Source: Streptomonospora salina
GTDB taxonomy: Bacteria > Actinomycetota > Actinomycetes > Streptosporangiales > Streptosporangiaceae
NCBI RefSeq assembly: GCF_014204715.1
Contig: NZ_JACHLY010000001.1
Location: 248,001 to 312,000, forward strand
Length of the DNA stretch: 64,000 nt
Reading direction: 5' to 3'
This document shows positions 1 through 7,946 of the stretch, in pieces (position 1 is the stretch's first letter; every line of letters begins with the position of its first letter). A program made the translations under genes and the position numbers. The notes beneath the pieces were generated by a model. That model saw nothing but the letters and a program-made list of their open reading frames with translations, ran no database searches and was not told the DNA's origin.

Positions 1-173
1 CGGCACGCTGGCCTCCGCATAGAAGAGATGGGATCACAGGATCTACATCATGACCGTAACGCATTCGGCGTCGGCACCGCCGTGAAGCCCGATGTGATCT
101 AAGCTCCGCCCTGAACCGCCCGCACACCCGAACGGCCATTCCGAGCATGGCCGCCACCTGTAGGAGGTAACGC

Positions 174-866
174 GTGCCTCTCGCTTCGACGCGCCGTACT
201 GGCCTTGTCGACCAGGTCATCAGTCAATTGCGCGCCCAGATCGACTCCGGCGAGTGGGGCATCGGCGACCGCATCCCCACCGAATCGGAGCTCGCCGATC
301 AACTGGAGGTGGGGCGCAACACCGTCAGGGAGGCGGTCCGCGCACTGGCGCATGCGGGACTGCTGGAGATCCGCCAGGGCGCCGGAACGTTCGTGCGCGC
401 CTCCAGCGAACTCGGCGGGGCACTGCGCCGCCGGCTGGAGCGTTCCCGGCTGCGGGAGAACCTGGAGGTGCGGCGGGCCCTGGAGATGGAGGCGGCCCGC
501 CTGGCCGCGCTGCGCCACACCGACGCCGACCTGGCCGACATCGACCACGCCATCGCGCTGCGCGATTCGGCCTGGCGGGACGGCGACATGGCCGACTTCG
601 TCGAGGCCGACTTCTCCTTCCACCGCACGATCGTCAACGCCACGCACAACGCGCTGCTGATCGACCTCTACGACGACATCTCCCAGGCCGTCTACGACAG
701 CATCGCCCACACGGCCTACGGCATCCCCGGCGACGACGGCGAGATCGACCACCGCGGCATCGACCACAAGGGCCTCGCCGAGGCCGTCCGGGCAGGCGAT
801 GCGGACCGGTCCCTGCACGAGGCCGCCTGCTATCTCGACGAGCTGCTTTCGCTGGCGGGCGAGTGA
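174..866 (+). CDS. GntR-family (FadR/FCD subfamily) transcriptional regulator
   Basis: A 230-residue cytoplasmic DNA-binding protein. The winged helix-turn-helix occupies about residues 6-72, including the GntR signature around IPTESELADQLEVGRNTVREA. An all-helical FCD effector domain follows at about 85-220. FCD regulators usually bind a carboxylate or metal-bound ligand that releases them from operators; the ligand cannot be read from the sequence. The GTG start at 174 is chosen because an ideal ribosome site (GGAGG) lies 7 bases before it and the HTH begins directly after. Its 3' end overlaps the 3' end of the convergent TetR gene by 37 bases. No co-directional target gene lies downstream, so the regulon is unknown; targets may lie left of the window. 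Confidence 0.9.
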   Translation: MPLASTRRTGLVDQVISQLRAQIDSGEWGIGDRIPTESELADQLEVGRNTVREAVRALAHAGLLEIRQGAGTFVRASSELGGALRRRLERSRLRENLEVRRALEMEAARLAALRHTDADLADIDHAIALRDSAWRDGDMADFVEADFSFHRTIVNATHNALLIDLYDDISQAVYDSIAHTAYGIPGDDGEIDHRGIDHKGLAEAVRAGDADRSLHEAACYLDELLSLAGE

Positions 867-1504
867 AGCAGCAGGCTGGAGCCCACGCGCCACATGGCCT
901 CCAGCAGTTCGGCACGCGGCGGGTCGGCGTCGCCGCTGAGCGCCTCGGCCATGAGTTCGCGGAAGGCGCCCAGGGTGGCGGCCGCGGCGAACCGCGGTGA
1001 GAAGGAGCCGTCCAGCTCGCCCTCGCGCTGGGCCTTGGCGATGCTGCGCGCGGCGAGGTCGATCTGACCCGCCAGACGCTGGGCGTCGGTCTGGGCGGCG
1101 GCGCGCTCGCACAGCCGCCGGCCGATGACCATGCGTCCCAGCGGGGCGTCGCACAGGAAGTCGATCTCGCGGCGCAGGCGCGCGTGCTCGCGCTCGGGCC
1201 AGCTCAGCGCGCCGTCGAGGCGGGTGGCGAAGACTTCGCGGTCGTAGCCGTCGTAGAAGTCGTCGACGACGGCGGCCACGAGGCCGTCCTTGCCGGTGAA
1301 ATAGCGGTAGAGCAGCCCTGCCGAGACCCCGGCCCGGCGCGCGACGGCGGCCACCTCCACGGTGCCGTCGCCCTCCAGGATCGCGGTGCGGGCCGCGGCC
1401 AGTAACCGCGCCCGGGTGGCCCGGCCGCGCGCCGAGACGGATCCGCCCGCCCCGCTGGATCCGCCTGCGGCGGCGTCGCCGCACGCATCCGCTTCGTCGC
1501 TCAT
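830..1504 (-). CDS. TetR-family transcriptional regulator
   Basis: A 224-residue repressor-type protein. The TetR DNA-binding domain sits at about residues 27-75, with recognition-helix region VARRAGVSAGLLYRYFTGKD; the remainder is a helical ligand and dimer domain with no readable specificity. The ATG at 1504 is preferred because GGTGA lies five bases before it; an in-frame GTG three codons upstream (1513) is the alternative. The gene is convergent with, and overlaps, the GntR gene at its 3' end. It is followed at a distance by a second TetR gene on the same strand, but the 100-base gap argues against a shared operon. Confidence 0.9.
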   Translation of the reverse strand: MSDEADACGDAAAGGSSGAGGSVSARGRATRARLLAAARTAILEGDGTVEVAAVARRAGVSAGLLYRYFTGKDGLVAAVVDDFYDGYDREVFATRLDGALSWPEREHARLRREIDFLCDAPLGRMVIGRRLCERAAAQTDAQRLAGQIDLAARSIAKAQREGELDGSFSPRFAAAATLGAFRELMAEALSGDADPPRAELLEAMWRVGSSLLLHSPASESSSSR

Positions 1505-1633
1505 CGTGGTCACCGGTTCCGAACCTGTTACCCGCGCTTGCCCGGGATCGCCTGGTACCAGTGTGCCGGGCGCGAGCGCTCCGCGGCGCCGCCTCTCCGG
1601 ATCCGGCGGCGCGGAGGCCGGGCGGCGCCGCGG

Positions 1634-2263
1634 TCAGGCGCGGCCGCGGAAGGCCTCCTCGATGTCGTCGGCGCGCACGGCCGGGCCGGGCAGCTCGGAC
1701 GGGCCTTCGGCCGCGAGTCCGTTGATGAATACGGCGATCTGGCGGCGTGCCATGCGGTCCCAGTCCGGGCCGTGTTCCAGCGGCTGGGTGATGAGCGCGC
1801 TGAAGGTGATGACGTCGGTGGCGTTGACGGGCGCGCGGACGGTGCCGTCGCTGCGTCCGGCCTCGATGAAGGCCTCCAGCCGCCGGTCGATCGATCGGCG
1901 CGCCTCCTGGGCCTCGGCGGTGACCAGCGGGGGCGCGCCGTGCAGAGGCAGGAACAGCCGGTCGCTGACGGCGCAGGTACCGGCCAGGAACGCCTCGATC
2001 GCGTCCGGGCCCCTGCTTCCGCGGTCCTCGATGTCGTCCAGGAGGCCGTTGAGCAGTCCGTAGGCGCGGTACTCCAGCGCGTGGAGCAGGGCTTCGCGGT
2101 CGGGGTAGCTGCGGTAGAGGGTCCCGACGCCGACGCCGGCGTCGGCGGCGACGGTGGCCAGCGGCACGTTGCGGCCTTCCCGCAGCATCGCCGAGGCGGC
2201 CGCGTCGAGCAGTCGGCGGCGGTTGGCCTCGGCGTCGCGGCGGGGACGGCGTGGGGCGGGCAT
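1634..2263 (-). CDS. TetR-family transcriptional regulator, divergent from a cupin gene
   Basis: A 209-residue TetR regulator. The HTH lies near residues 20-60 (core VAADAGVGVGTLYRSYPDRE) and is followed by a helical effector domain. The reading frame is open another 74 codons upstream, but that stretch is low-complexity. The ATG at 2263 directly precedes the family-typical start and has GAGGAG four bases before it, so this start is preferred. The gene is divergent from the cupin gene at 2412. The 148-base spacer contains a promoter and a perfect short inverted repeat, so control of the cupin gene is the natural inference. Confidence 0.9.
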   Translation of the reverse strand: MPAPRRPRRDAEANRRRLLDAAASAMLREGRNVPLATVAADAGVGVGTLYRSYPDREALLHALEYRAYGLLNGLLDDIEDRGSRGPDAIEAFLAGTCAVSDRLFLPLHGAPPLVTAEAQEARRSIDRRLEAFIEAGRSDGTVRAPVNATDVITFSALITQPLEHGPDWDRMARRQIAVFINGLAAEGPSELPGPAVRADDIEEAFRGRA

Positions 2264-2301
2264 GGCGCTCCTCAGCGGAGGCGGGGCGGCTCTGGGGCGT
2301 C

Positions 2302-2331
2302 TTGACGGGGGTGACCCGCCGAGACTAGTTT
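2302..2331 (+). promoter_or_regulatory. Promoter of the cupin gene
   Basis: TTGACG at 2302-2307 and TAGTTT at 2326-2331 are separated by 18 bases, close to the actinobacterial housekeeping-sigma consensus, and read toward the cupin start at 2412. No transcription start has been measured. Confidence 0.5.
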
Positions 2332-2341
2332 CCATTGAAAC
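2328..2341. promoter_or_regulatory. Candidate TetR operator (GTTTC-N4-GAAAC)
   Basis: A perfect inverted repeat with 5-base arms around CATT overlaps the -10 element of the cupin promoter. This is the position expected for a repressor encoded by the divergent TetR gene. The arms are short, so chance is not excluded. Confidence 0.4.
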
Positions 2342-2411
2342 GGACGAAAAATTCCGCTTCAGTGTAGCCGAGGCGGGGCCGTTGCCAGCGCGCCTTTCGG
2401 AAGGAGTGGCC

Positions 2412-2945
2412 ATGACCGGCCCCACGCCCTCGCAGTCCCCGGACCCGCCGCCGATCCCGCCGGACGATCCCCAGCGCCGGCTCACGGTCGCACACCCGGA
2501 ATCGGACGGCCTCCAGCGCGTCGCGCTGGCCGGCGGCCGCTACACGATCCTGGTGCCGGGCGCGCGGACCGGGGGCCGGTACTGCCTGATCGACATGCGG
2601 ATACCGCCGGGCGGCGGCCCTCCCCCGCACCGGCACGACTTCGAGGAGATGTTCACGGTCGTGTACGGGCGGATCCGGTTCACCTTCCGCGGCGAGGACG
2701 TGTCCGTCGGCGCCGGCGAGACGGTGAACATCCCGGCCAACGCGCCGCACTTCTTCCGCAACGCCGCCCCGGAGCCGGCGCGGATGCTGTGCATGTGCAC
2801 GCCGGCGGGCCAGGACGAGTTCTTCCTGCAGGTCGGATCCCCGATCGACGGAGCGGCGCCTGGGGAGGCGGCCGAGGCGCCGCAGGGGGCGGGCCGGCCG
2901 CGGGCCGCCGAGCTGGCCGCCCGGTACCGCACCGAGCTCCTTTGA
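2412..2945 (+). CDS. Cupin-domain protein
   Basis: A 177-residue single-domain cupin. The metal-binding motif one region reads PPPHRHDFEEMFTVVYG (two His and a Glu), and motif two contains IPANAPHFFRNA with the usual third His. This suggests a small metal-binding beta-barrel that acts as an oxygenase, isomerase or ligand sensor; the substrate is unknown. The ATG at 2412 follows AAGGAG by six bases; the longer open frame upstream runs through the promoter and is ignored. The C-terminal 35 residues are a low-complexity Ala/Pro/Gly tail. The gene is probably monocistronic and controlled by the divergent TetR gene. No neighbouring enzyme clarifies its pathway. Confidence 0.85.
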   Translation: MTGPTPSQSPDPPPIPPDDPQRRLTVAHPESDGLQRVALAGGRYTILVPGARTGGRYCLIDMRIPPGGGPPPHRHDFEEMFTVVYGRIRFTFRGEDVSVGAGETVNIPANAPHFFRNAAPEPARMLCMCTPAGQDEFFLQVGSPIDGAAPGEAAEAPQGAGRPRAAELAARYRTELL

Positions 2946-3229
2946 CAAGGCCCGCGCCCGGCGGATCGCGCGGGTGCGCGGGATCCGCCGCCGCGCAGCG
3001 GGCGCGGCGGCGCCGTAGGCGGCCCCGCCCGCCCGCAAGCGGCTGACCGCGGCGCCGGCGGGCTCCGGCCTCCCCGCGCCCCGCCCCTGCTCCGCCGGGC
3101 CTTCGGCGTATCCGCGCCGGAGGCCTCCTCCGCGTTCGGGCGCCCTCCGCCCGCGCCCTCCTCCCGGCGCCCGCCCCGGCCGACCCCGGGGGCTCGCACA
3201 CGCCTGCCCCGCAGCACTCCGGCGACGGT

Positions 3230-3266
3230 GTGTCACCGAGACTTCACCGCTGGGTGACTATAGCCT
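3230..3266 (+). promoter_or_regulatory. PHO-box-like direct repeats and promoter of phoD
   Basis: Two adjacent 11-base units, GTGTCACCGAG (3230-3240) and ACTTCACCGCT (3241-3251), share TCACC at the same phase. This is the layout of the actinobacterial PhoP-binding PHO box. A TAGCCT -10 element follows at 3261-3266, so the repeats occupy the -35 region as activator sites do. The match is by eye, not scored against a matrix. Confidence 0.6.
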
Positions 3267-3347
3267 CGTCCTGCGGCCATGACGGGACCGGACGATCGCT
3301 TGCGGACGCATCGCCCGTCCGCGGCACGACCCTGCAGGAGGTCCTCA

Positions 3348-4973
3348 TTGTCCCTCACCCCCGGACGTACCGCCGCCGCCTCCGCCCGATCCCGCACGGC
3401 CGCCCGCGTCGGCCGGCGCCGATTCCTCGGCATCGGTTCCGCCTCGGCCACCGCCGTCGCGCTGGGGACCGGCCTGGTCTCGGCCACCGCCGCCGCCCAG
3501 CCGGCCGACAAGAAGCGCGACTACCCCTTCACTCTCGGCGTCGCCTCCGGGGATCCGACCGAGGACGGTTTCGTGCTGTGGACCCGCCTGGCACCCGACC
3601 CGCTGGCCGCCGACGGCACGGGCGGCATGCCGGCGCGCCCCGTCACCGTGGAGTACCAGGTGGCGCTGGACGCGCGCTTCCGCCGGGTGGTCCACCGCGG
3701 CAGCGCGATCGCCGATCCCGAGCTGGGGCACTCCGTGCATCCGGAGGTGACCGGCCTGCCGGCGGGACGGGAGTACCACTACCGCTTCCGCGCGATGGGC
3801 GACATCAGCCCGGTCGGCACCACCCGCACCGCGCCCCCGGCGGCGTCGATGGCGCCGTCGCTGTCCTTCGCCTTCGCCTCCTGCCAGAAGTGGGACCAGG
3901 GCCACTACACCGCCTACGAGCATCTCGCCCGGGAGGACCTCGACCTGGTGCTGCACCTGGGCGACTACATCTACGAGTACCCCGTGCAGGACGGGCTGCG
4001 CGGCGGCGTCCCCGAGCACCTTCGGGTGGAGACCACCCGGCTGGAGCATTACCGGGTGCGCTACGCGCTGTACAAGTCCGACATCCACTTGCAGAACGCC
4101 CACGCGCGCTTTCCGTGGCTGGTGGTTCCCGACGACCACGAAGTCGACAACAACTGGGCCGACGCGACCTCCCAGGACGACGACCCGCCCGAGGAGTTCC
4201 TGCAGCGGCGCGCCGACGCCTTCCAGGCCTACTACGAGAACATGCCGCTGCGCCGCTCCTCGATGCCGGTCGGGCCCGACATGGGCCTGCACCGCCGGAT
4301 CGCCTACGGCCGCCTCGCCGAGGTCACCATGCTCGACACCCGCCAGTTCCGCGACGACCAAGCCTGCAGCGGGCGGTTGGAGGCCGACTGCGACGCCCGG
4401 TTCGACCCGGACCGCTCCATCCTGGGCGAGCGGCAGCGCGAATGGCTGACCGACGGATTGGCCTCGTCGCAGGCGCGCTGGCAGGTCCTGGGCAACCAGT
4501 CGCCGATGACCCGCACCGACAGCACGCCGGGCGAGGGCACCGACGTGTGGATGGACCCCTGGGACGGCTACGCCGCCGACCGCGAACGGGTGCTGGACGC
4601 CGCGGTGCAGCGGGGCGTGCGCAACCTGGTGGTGGTCACCGGCGACCGGCACGAGAACTACGCGGTCGATTTGAAGGCCGACTACCGCGACGCGGACGCA
4701 CCGACCGTGGGCACGGAGTTCGTGGGCACCTCGATCTCGACCAACGGCGACGGCGCGGACCTGAGCGAGCAGGGGCGGCGGCTGAAGGAGGCCAATCCGC
4801 ACTTCGCGTTCGTCAACGAGCAGCGCGGCTACGTGCGCTGCACGGTCACGCCCGAGGAATGGCGCACCGACTTCCGGGTGGTGCCCTATGTGTCCCGGCC
4901 GGGCGCACCGGTGTCGACGCGGGCGAGCTTCGTGGTCGCCGACGGCTCGCCGGGCGTGGTGCAGCGGCCCTGA
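3348..4973 (+). CDS. phoD: Secreted alkaline phosphatase/phosphodiesterase, PhoD family
   Basis: A 541-residue enzyme that releases phosphate from phosphomonoesters or diesters outside the cell, using Fe/Ca ions. The N-terminus is a twin-arginine signal (RRRFLG, then a hydrophobic stretch ending in ATAAAQPA), so the protein is exported folded. An N-terminal PhoD domain is followed by the metallophosphoesterase part, with FAFASCQKWDQG, HLGDYIYEY, PDDHEVDNNW and VTGDRHEN holding the metal ligands. The TTG at 3348 is chosen because AGGAGG sits seven bases upstream; an in-frame ATG at 3279 lacks a ribosome site and lies only 13 bases after the probable -10. The PHO-box-like repeats upstream suggest phosphate-starvation induction. 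Confidence 0.93.
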   Translation: MSLTPGRTAAASARSRTAARVGRRRFLGIGSASATAVALGTGLVSATAAAQPADKKRDYPFTLGVASGDPTEDGFVLWTRLAPDPLAADGTGGMPARPVTVEYQVALDARFRRVVHRGSAIADPELGHSVHPEVTGLPAGREYHYRFRAMGDISPVGTTRTAPPAASMAPSLSFAFASCQKWDQGHYTAYEHLAREDLDLVLHLGDYIYEYPVQDGLRGGVPEHLRVETTRLEHYRVRYALYKSDIHLQNAHARFPWLVVPDDHEVDNNWADATSQDDDPPEEFLQRRADAFQAYYENMPLRRSSMPVGPDMGLHRRIAYGRLAEVTMLDTRQFRDDQACSGRLEADCDARFDPDRSILGERQREWLTDGLASSQARWQVLGNQSPMTRTDSTPGEGTDVWMDPWDGYAADRERVLDAAVQRGVRNLVVVTGDRHENYAVDLKADYRDADAPTVGTEFVGTSISTNGDGADLSEQGRRLKEANPHFAFVNEQRGYVRCTVTPEEWRTDFRVVPYVSRPGAPVSTRASFVVADGSPGVVQRP

Positions 4974-5072
4974 CGCTCCGGAACGTTCACTGTGCCGTCG
5001 CCGTCGTCGGTCTCGTGCCTACCGGCACGGCACGCGTTTCCCGCTGCTGTGGGGACGGGGTCGACGGCGGCA

Positions 5073-5648
5073 TCACCCCAGGACGCGGGCGGTGAAGGCG
5101 GCCAGGTCCGCACGCAGCCGCTCCCGGCCCAGCCCCTGCCGGCCGGCCAGGTGGTCGACCAGGTCGGCGCGTACCGCCGCGAGCAGCGCGTGGGCGGCGA
5201 AGTCGCCGTCGCCGAATCCGGGGACGGCCTCCAGCATGGCGCGGACCATGCCGTGCGCCCGGTCGTAGTGCGCGGCGCTGTAGGGGCTGTCGGCCCCGTC
5301 CGCTTCCAGCGCCACGGACAGGTGGCGGTTGTCGAGCTTGAGGCACAGCAGCGCGTCGAGGACCGCGGGCACGCGTCGGGCCGGCGGCGTTTCGGGGCCG
5401 AGGGGGGCGGGGCCTTCGGCGACGGCCCGCAGGAGCGGTTCGGACCGGGATCCGTAGAGCGCGCGGATCAGGCCGGTGCGATCGCCGAAGCCGCGGAAGA
5501 GCGTGCCTTTGCCGACTCCGGCGGCGGAGGCGATCTCGGCCATGGTCACCTCCTCCGGGTCGCCGCAGCGGGCGAAGAGGTCGTCGGCCGCCGCGAGGAC
5601 CGCCTCGCGGTTGCGTTCGGCGTCGGCGCGGGGCTTGCGCTCGGGCAC
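5073..5648 (-). CDS. TetR-family regulator, divergent from the NTF2-like/NmrA-like operon
   Basis: A 191-residue TetR protein. The HTH spans about residues 8-55 (IASAAGVGKGTLFRGFGDRTG), with a helical effector domain after it. The GTG at 5648 is preferred over an ATG 33 codons upstream: GGAGGAG lies five bases before the GTG, and the upstream extension would run across the operator region. It is divergent from the gene at 5738 with an 89-base spacer holding strong inverted repeats. The likely role is repression of both itself and the downstream oxidoreductase pair. Confidence 0.9.
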   Translation of the reverse strand: MPERKPRADAERNREAVLAAADDLFARCGDPEEVTMAEIASAAGVGKGTLFRGFGDRTGLIRALYGSRSEPLLRAVAEGPAPLGPETPPARRVPAVLDALLCLKLDNRHLSVALEADGADSPYSAAHYDRAHGMVRAMLEAVPGFGDGDFAAHALLAAVRADLVDHLAGRQGLGRERLRADLAAFTARVLG

Positions 5649-5677
5649 GGGTCTCCTCCGGTTGCATAAGCGAACCC

Positions 5678-5714
5678 TCGGTCCGTATATTCCTAGAAGC
5701 GGACCGACAGTCCG
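5678..5714. promoter_or_regulatory. Three-part inverted-repeat operator between TetR and its likely targets
   Basis: TCGGTCCG (5678-5685) is an exact reverse complement of CGGACCGA (5700-5707). CGGAC (5700-5704) also pairs with GTCCG (5710-5714), so one half-site is shared by two overlapping palindromes. The site sits mid-way in the divergent spacer, as expected for a TetR repressor that binds cooperatively. Confidence 0.5.
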
Positions 5715-5737
5715 AATTCTACCGGAAGGGACCCCCT

Positions 5738-6169
5738 GTGACCCCACCGATGCGACCGGCGGAGCTGATCCGCCACAGCCTGCGGCTGCTGCTGGACAAG
5801 GACATCCCCGCCTGGGTCGGGCTGTGGTACGACGACGGCGTCGCCGAATTCCCCTTCGCCCCCGAAGGGTGGCCCAAACGGCTGGAGGGCAAGGCGGCCG
5901 TCGCCGGCTACATGCGCGCCTACCCCGACCACATCGACCTGCACGACATCCCCGACCTGCACATCCACGGGACCGACGACCCGGCGACCGCCGTGGTGGA
6001 GATGCGCGCGACGGGGCGGCTGGTGCAGACCGGCGACCCGTTCGAAATGGACTACATCACCGTGGTGACCGTCGAGGAGGGCCGCATCACCCGCTTCCGC
6101 GACTACTGGAACCCTCTTGTCCCGACCGGACACGGCGCGGCGGCCGACTTCGCCCGGAGCCGGGAGTGA
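5738..6169 (+). CDS. NTF2-like/SnoaL-like small protein
   Basis: A 143-residue protein with the cone-shaped alpha+beta layout of the SnoaL/ketosteroid-isomerase superfamily: an N-terminal helix pair, a DDGVAEFPFAPEG strand region, EGKAAVAGYMRAY, and a C-terminal VEEGRITRFRDYWNP. Members isomerise, hydrate or cyclise small molecules, or only bind them. The specific reaction is not readable. The GTG start follows GGAAGGGA. The stop overlaps the start of the next gene (GTGA), so the two are translationally coupled. This is the usual partnership of an SnoaL-like protein with an NmrA-like reductase in TetR-controlled operons. Confidence 0.85.
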   Translation: MTPPMRPAELIRHSLRLLLDKDIPAWVGLWYDDGVAEFPFAPEGWPKRLEGKAAVAGYMRAYPDHIDLHDIPDLHIHGTDDPATAVVEMRATGRLVQTGDPFEMDYITVVTVEEGRITRFRDYWNPLVPTGHGAAADFARSRE

Positions 6170-7014
6170 CCGGCGCCGCGGCCGTCCTCGTCGTCGGCGC
6201 CACCGGCACCACCGGCACCCGCGTGGCCGCCCGGCTCACCGCGCAGGGCGTCCGGGTCACGGCCGCGAGCCGCGGCGCCGCGCCCGTCGCCGGCGCCGAG
6301 GCCGTGCGCTTCGACTGGTACGACCCGGGCACGCACGACCGGGCGCTGCGGGGCGCGGACGGGCTCTACCTGATCCCGCCCCTCGGGTCCGCGGAGCCCG
6401 CCGGGACCGTACTGCCCTTCCTGGAGCGCGCCCGCGCAGCCGGGGTGCGCCGCGCGGTGCTACTCAGCTCCTCGGCGATCCCCGCCGGAGGCATGGCCGC
6501 CGGGCGCGTCCACGCGCAGCTGCCGGAGGTGTTCGGCGAGTGGGCGGTACTGCGGCCGTCGTGGTTCATGGACAACTTCACCGGCGACCACGCGCACGCG
6601 CGCAGCATCCGCGAGACCGGAGAGGTGCTGACCGCCACGGACGGGGGCCGGGTGGGCTTCGTCGACGCCGACGACATCGCGGCCGTGGCCGCCCGCGCGC
6701 TGACCGCGGACCGCTCGCCCGACACCGATCTGGTCCTCACCGGCCCCGAGGCGCTGAGCTACGCCGACGCCGCCGCGGTCATCGCCGAGGAGACCGGACG
6801 CGCCGTGGTCCACCGGCGGCTGACCCGCGAGGGGATGCGCGACCGGCTGGCCCGCGAGATACCGGAGGAGTTCGCGGCCGTGCTCGCCGACCTGGACGCG
6901 GCCATCGCCGAGGGAGCCGAGGACCGCACCACCGACACCGTCGAGCGGATCACCCAAAGCCCGCCGCGCGACTTCCGCACCCATGTGCGGCGGCACGCGC
7001 AGAGCCTGGGGTAG
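6166..7014 (+). CDS. NmrA-like NAD(P)-binding oxidoreductase
   Basis: A 282-residue Rossmann-fold protein. VLVVGATGTTGTRVAARL at residues 6-23 is the atypical GxxGxxG dinucleotide site of NmrA/HSCARG-type short-chain dehydrogenases. The active-site Tyr-x-x-x-Lys is absent, as in many NmrA proteins, so it may be a redox sensor rather than an enzyme. The GTG start lies inside the stop of the upstream SnoaL-like gene (4-base overlap). The ergot-type or quinone-reductase annotation common in this family cannot be resolved here. Confidence 0.85.
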   Translation: MTGAAAVLVVGATGTTGTRVAARLTAQGVRVTAASRGAAPVAGAEAVRFDWYDPGTHDRALRGADGLYLIPPLGSAEPAGTVLPFLERARAAGVRRAVLLSSSAIPAGGMAAGRVHAQLPEVFGEWAVLRPSWFMDNFTGDHAHARSIRETGEVLTATDGGRVGFVDADDIAAVAARALTADRSPDTDLVLTGPEALSYADAAAVIAEETGRAVVHRRLTREGMRDRLAREIPEEFAAVLADLDAAIAEGAEDRTTDTVERITQSPPRDFRTHVRRHAQSLG

Positions 7015-7066
7015 GGGGCCGCGCGGGCGGCAGCGGCCGGTGCGCGGGGTCGCTCCTGCGCCGCGC

Positions 7067-7807
7067 TCAGCCCGCGCGTTCGGCGGAGTGGCCGGCGGCG
7101 GCACCCGCACCGTCCCATCCGGCGACCCGTGAGGGGTCGAGGTTGAGCAGCTCCAGGGTGCTGCCGCCCGCGATCACCGCGTCGACGATGCGCTCTTCGG
7201 CGGCGACGGCTTCGACGGTGTCGGCGACGATGGCGGTGGCCCGGCCGCGCGGCAGGCACACCGCACCGTCGTCGTCGGCGACGATCCAGTCGCCGCGGCG
7301 CACGGGCGCAGTCGTGCGCTCGTCGCCGAAGGGCACGTCGCGGCCGACCTCGCCGCCGGCGTCGTGCCCGGGTGCGCGCACCGAGACGCCGGCGCTGACC
7401 ACGGGGAGTCCGGAACGGGCGATGGCGGCGACGTCGCTGACGCAGCCGTCGATGATGATCCCGCTGAGGCCGCGCATGCGGGCGGCCACCGTCAGGATCT
7501 CGTCGACGTAGCCGTACTCGGGTTCGCCGGCGACGTCGACGACCAGGGCGGTCTCGGGCGGAGCCTGGGCCACGGCCACGTGCAGGGCGAGGTTGTCACC
7601 GGGTGCGCAGCGCACCGGCAGCGCGGTGGCGGCGAAGGACGCCCCGGGCCAGACCGCGAACAGGTGCGAGCCCAGGGGTCTGGCTCCGCACCGTGTCAGC
7701 GCGGCCGTACCCATCGCCGTCATGGTTTCCGCAAGCGCCACGTCAGCCTCCAATTGCAAGCGCGCCGTGCGGGCCGCGTGCGCCTCCTCGGCCCCGGCGG
7801 GGCGCAC
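7067..7807 (-). CDS. RraA-like family protein lacking the usual Arg-Asp pair
   Basis: A 246-residue protein of the RraA/methyltransferase-fold family, which includes HMG/CHA aldolases, oxaloacetate decarboxylases and RNase E inhibitors. The region around residues 85-125 has the family pattern: PGDNLALHVAVAQAP, then GIIIDGCVSD. In catalytic members the last motif is DGxxRD, with Arg and Asp supporting the metal-bound substrate. Here the Arg is Ser, so aldolase activity is doubtful. A 25-residue leader precedes the fold. The gene stands alone; downstream neighbour folP2 is on the same strand but 860 bases away in the upstream direction, so co-transcription is unlikely. Confidence 0.8.
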   Translation of the reverse strand: MRPAGAEEAHAARTARLQLEADVALAETMTAMGTAALTRCGARPLGSHLFAVWPGASFAATALPVRCAPGDNLALHVAVAQAPPETALVVDVAGEPEYGYVDEILTVAARMRGLSGIIIDGCVSDVAAIARSGLPVVSAGVSVRAPGHDAGGEVGRDVPFGDERTTAPVRRGDWIVADDDGAVCLPRGRATAIVADTVEAVAAEERIVDAVIAGGSTLELLNLDPSRVAGWDGAGAAAGHSAERAG

Positions 7808-7946
7808 CCGGCGTCCCGACCGCGGGCGGCGCGGCGGGAGAGCCGGAGCTTCTCCCCCTGCGGCCCGACTGCTCTTATACTCACGGGTAACTTAACTGGC
7901 ACGCAAGACGTGGGGAAGGGAAAAAACAAAAAGGCGCTACCGTCGG

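Noticed and set aside
1-22. Possible 3' end of an upstream gene (GTLASA-stop)
   Set aside because: Seven codons are too few to support a coding call.
99-1484. 461-codon Arg-rich minus-strand open frame
   Set aside because: It spans two real genes in other frames and has low-complexity Arg/Gly composition.
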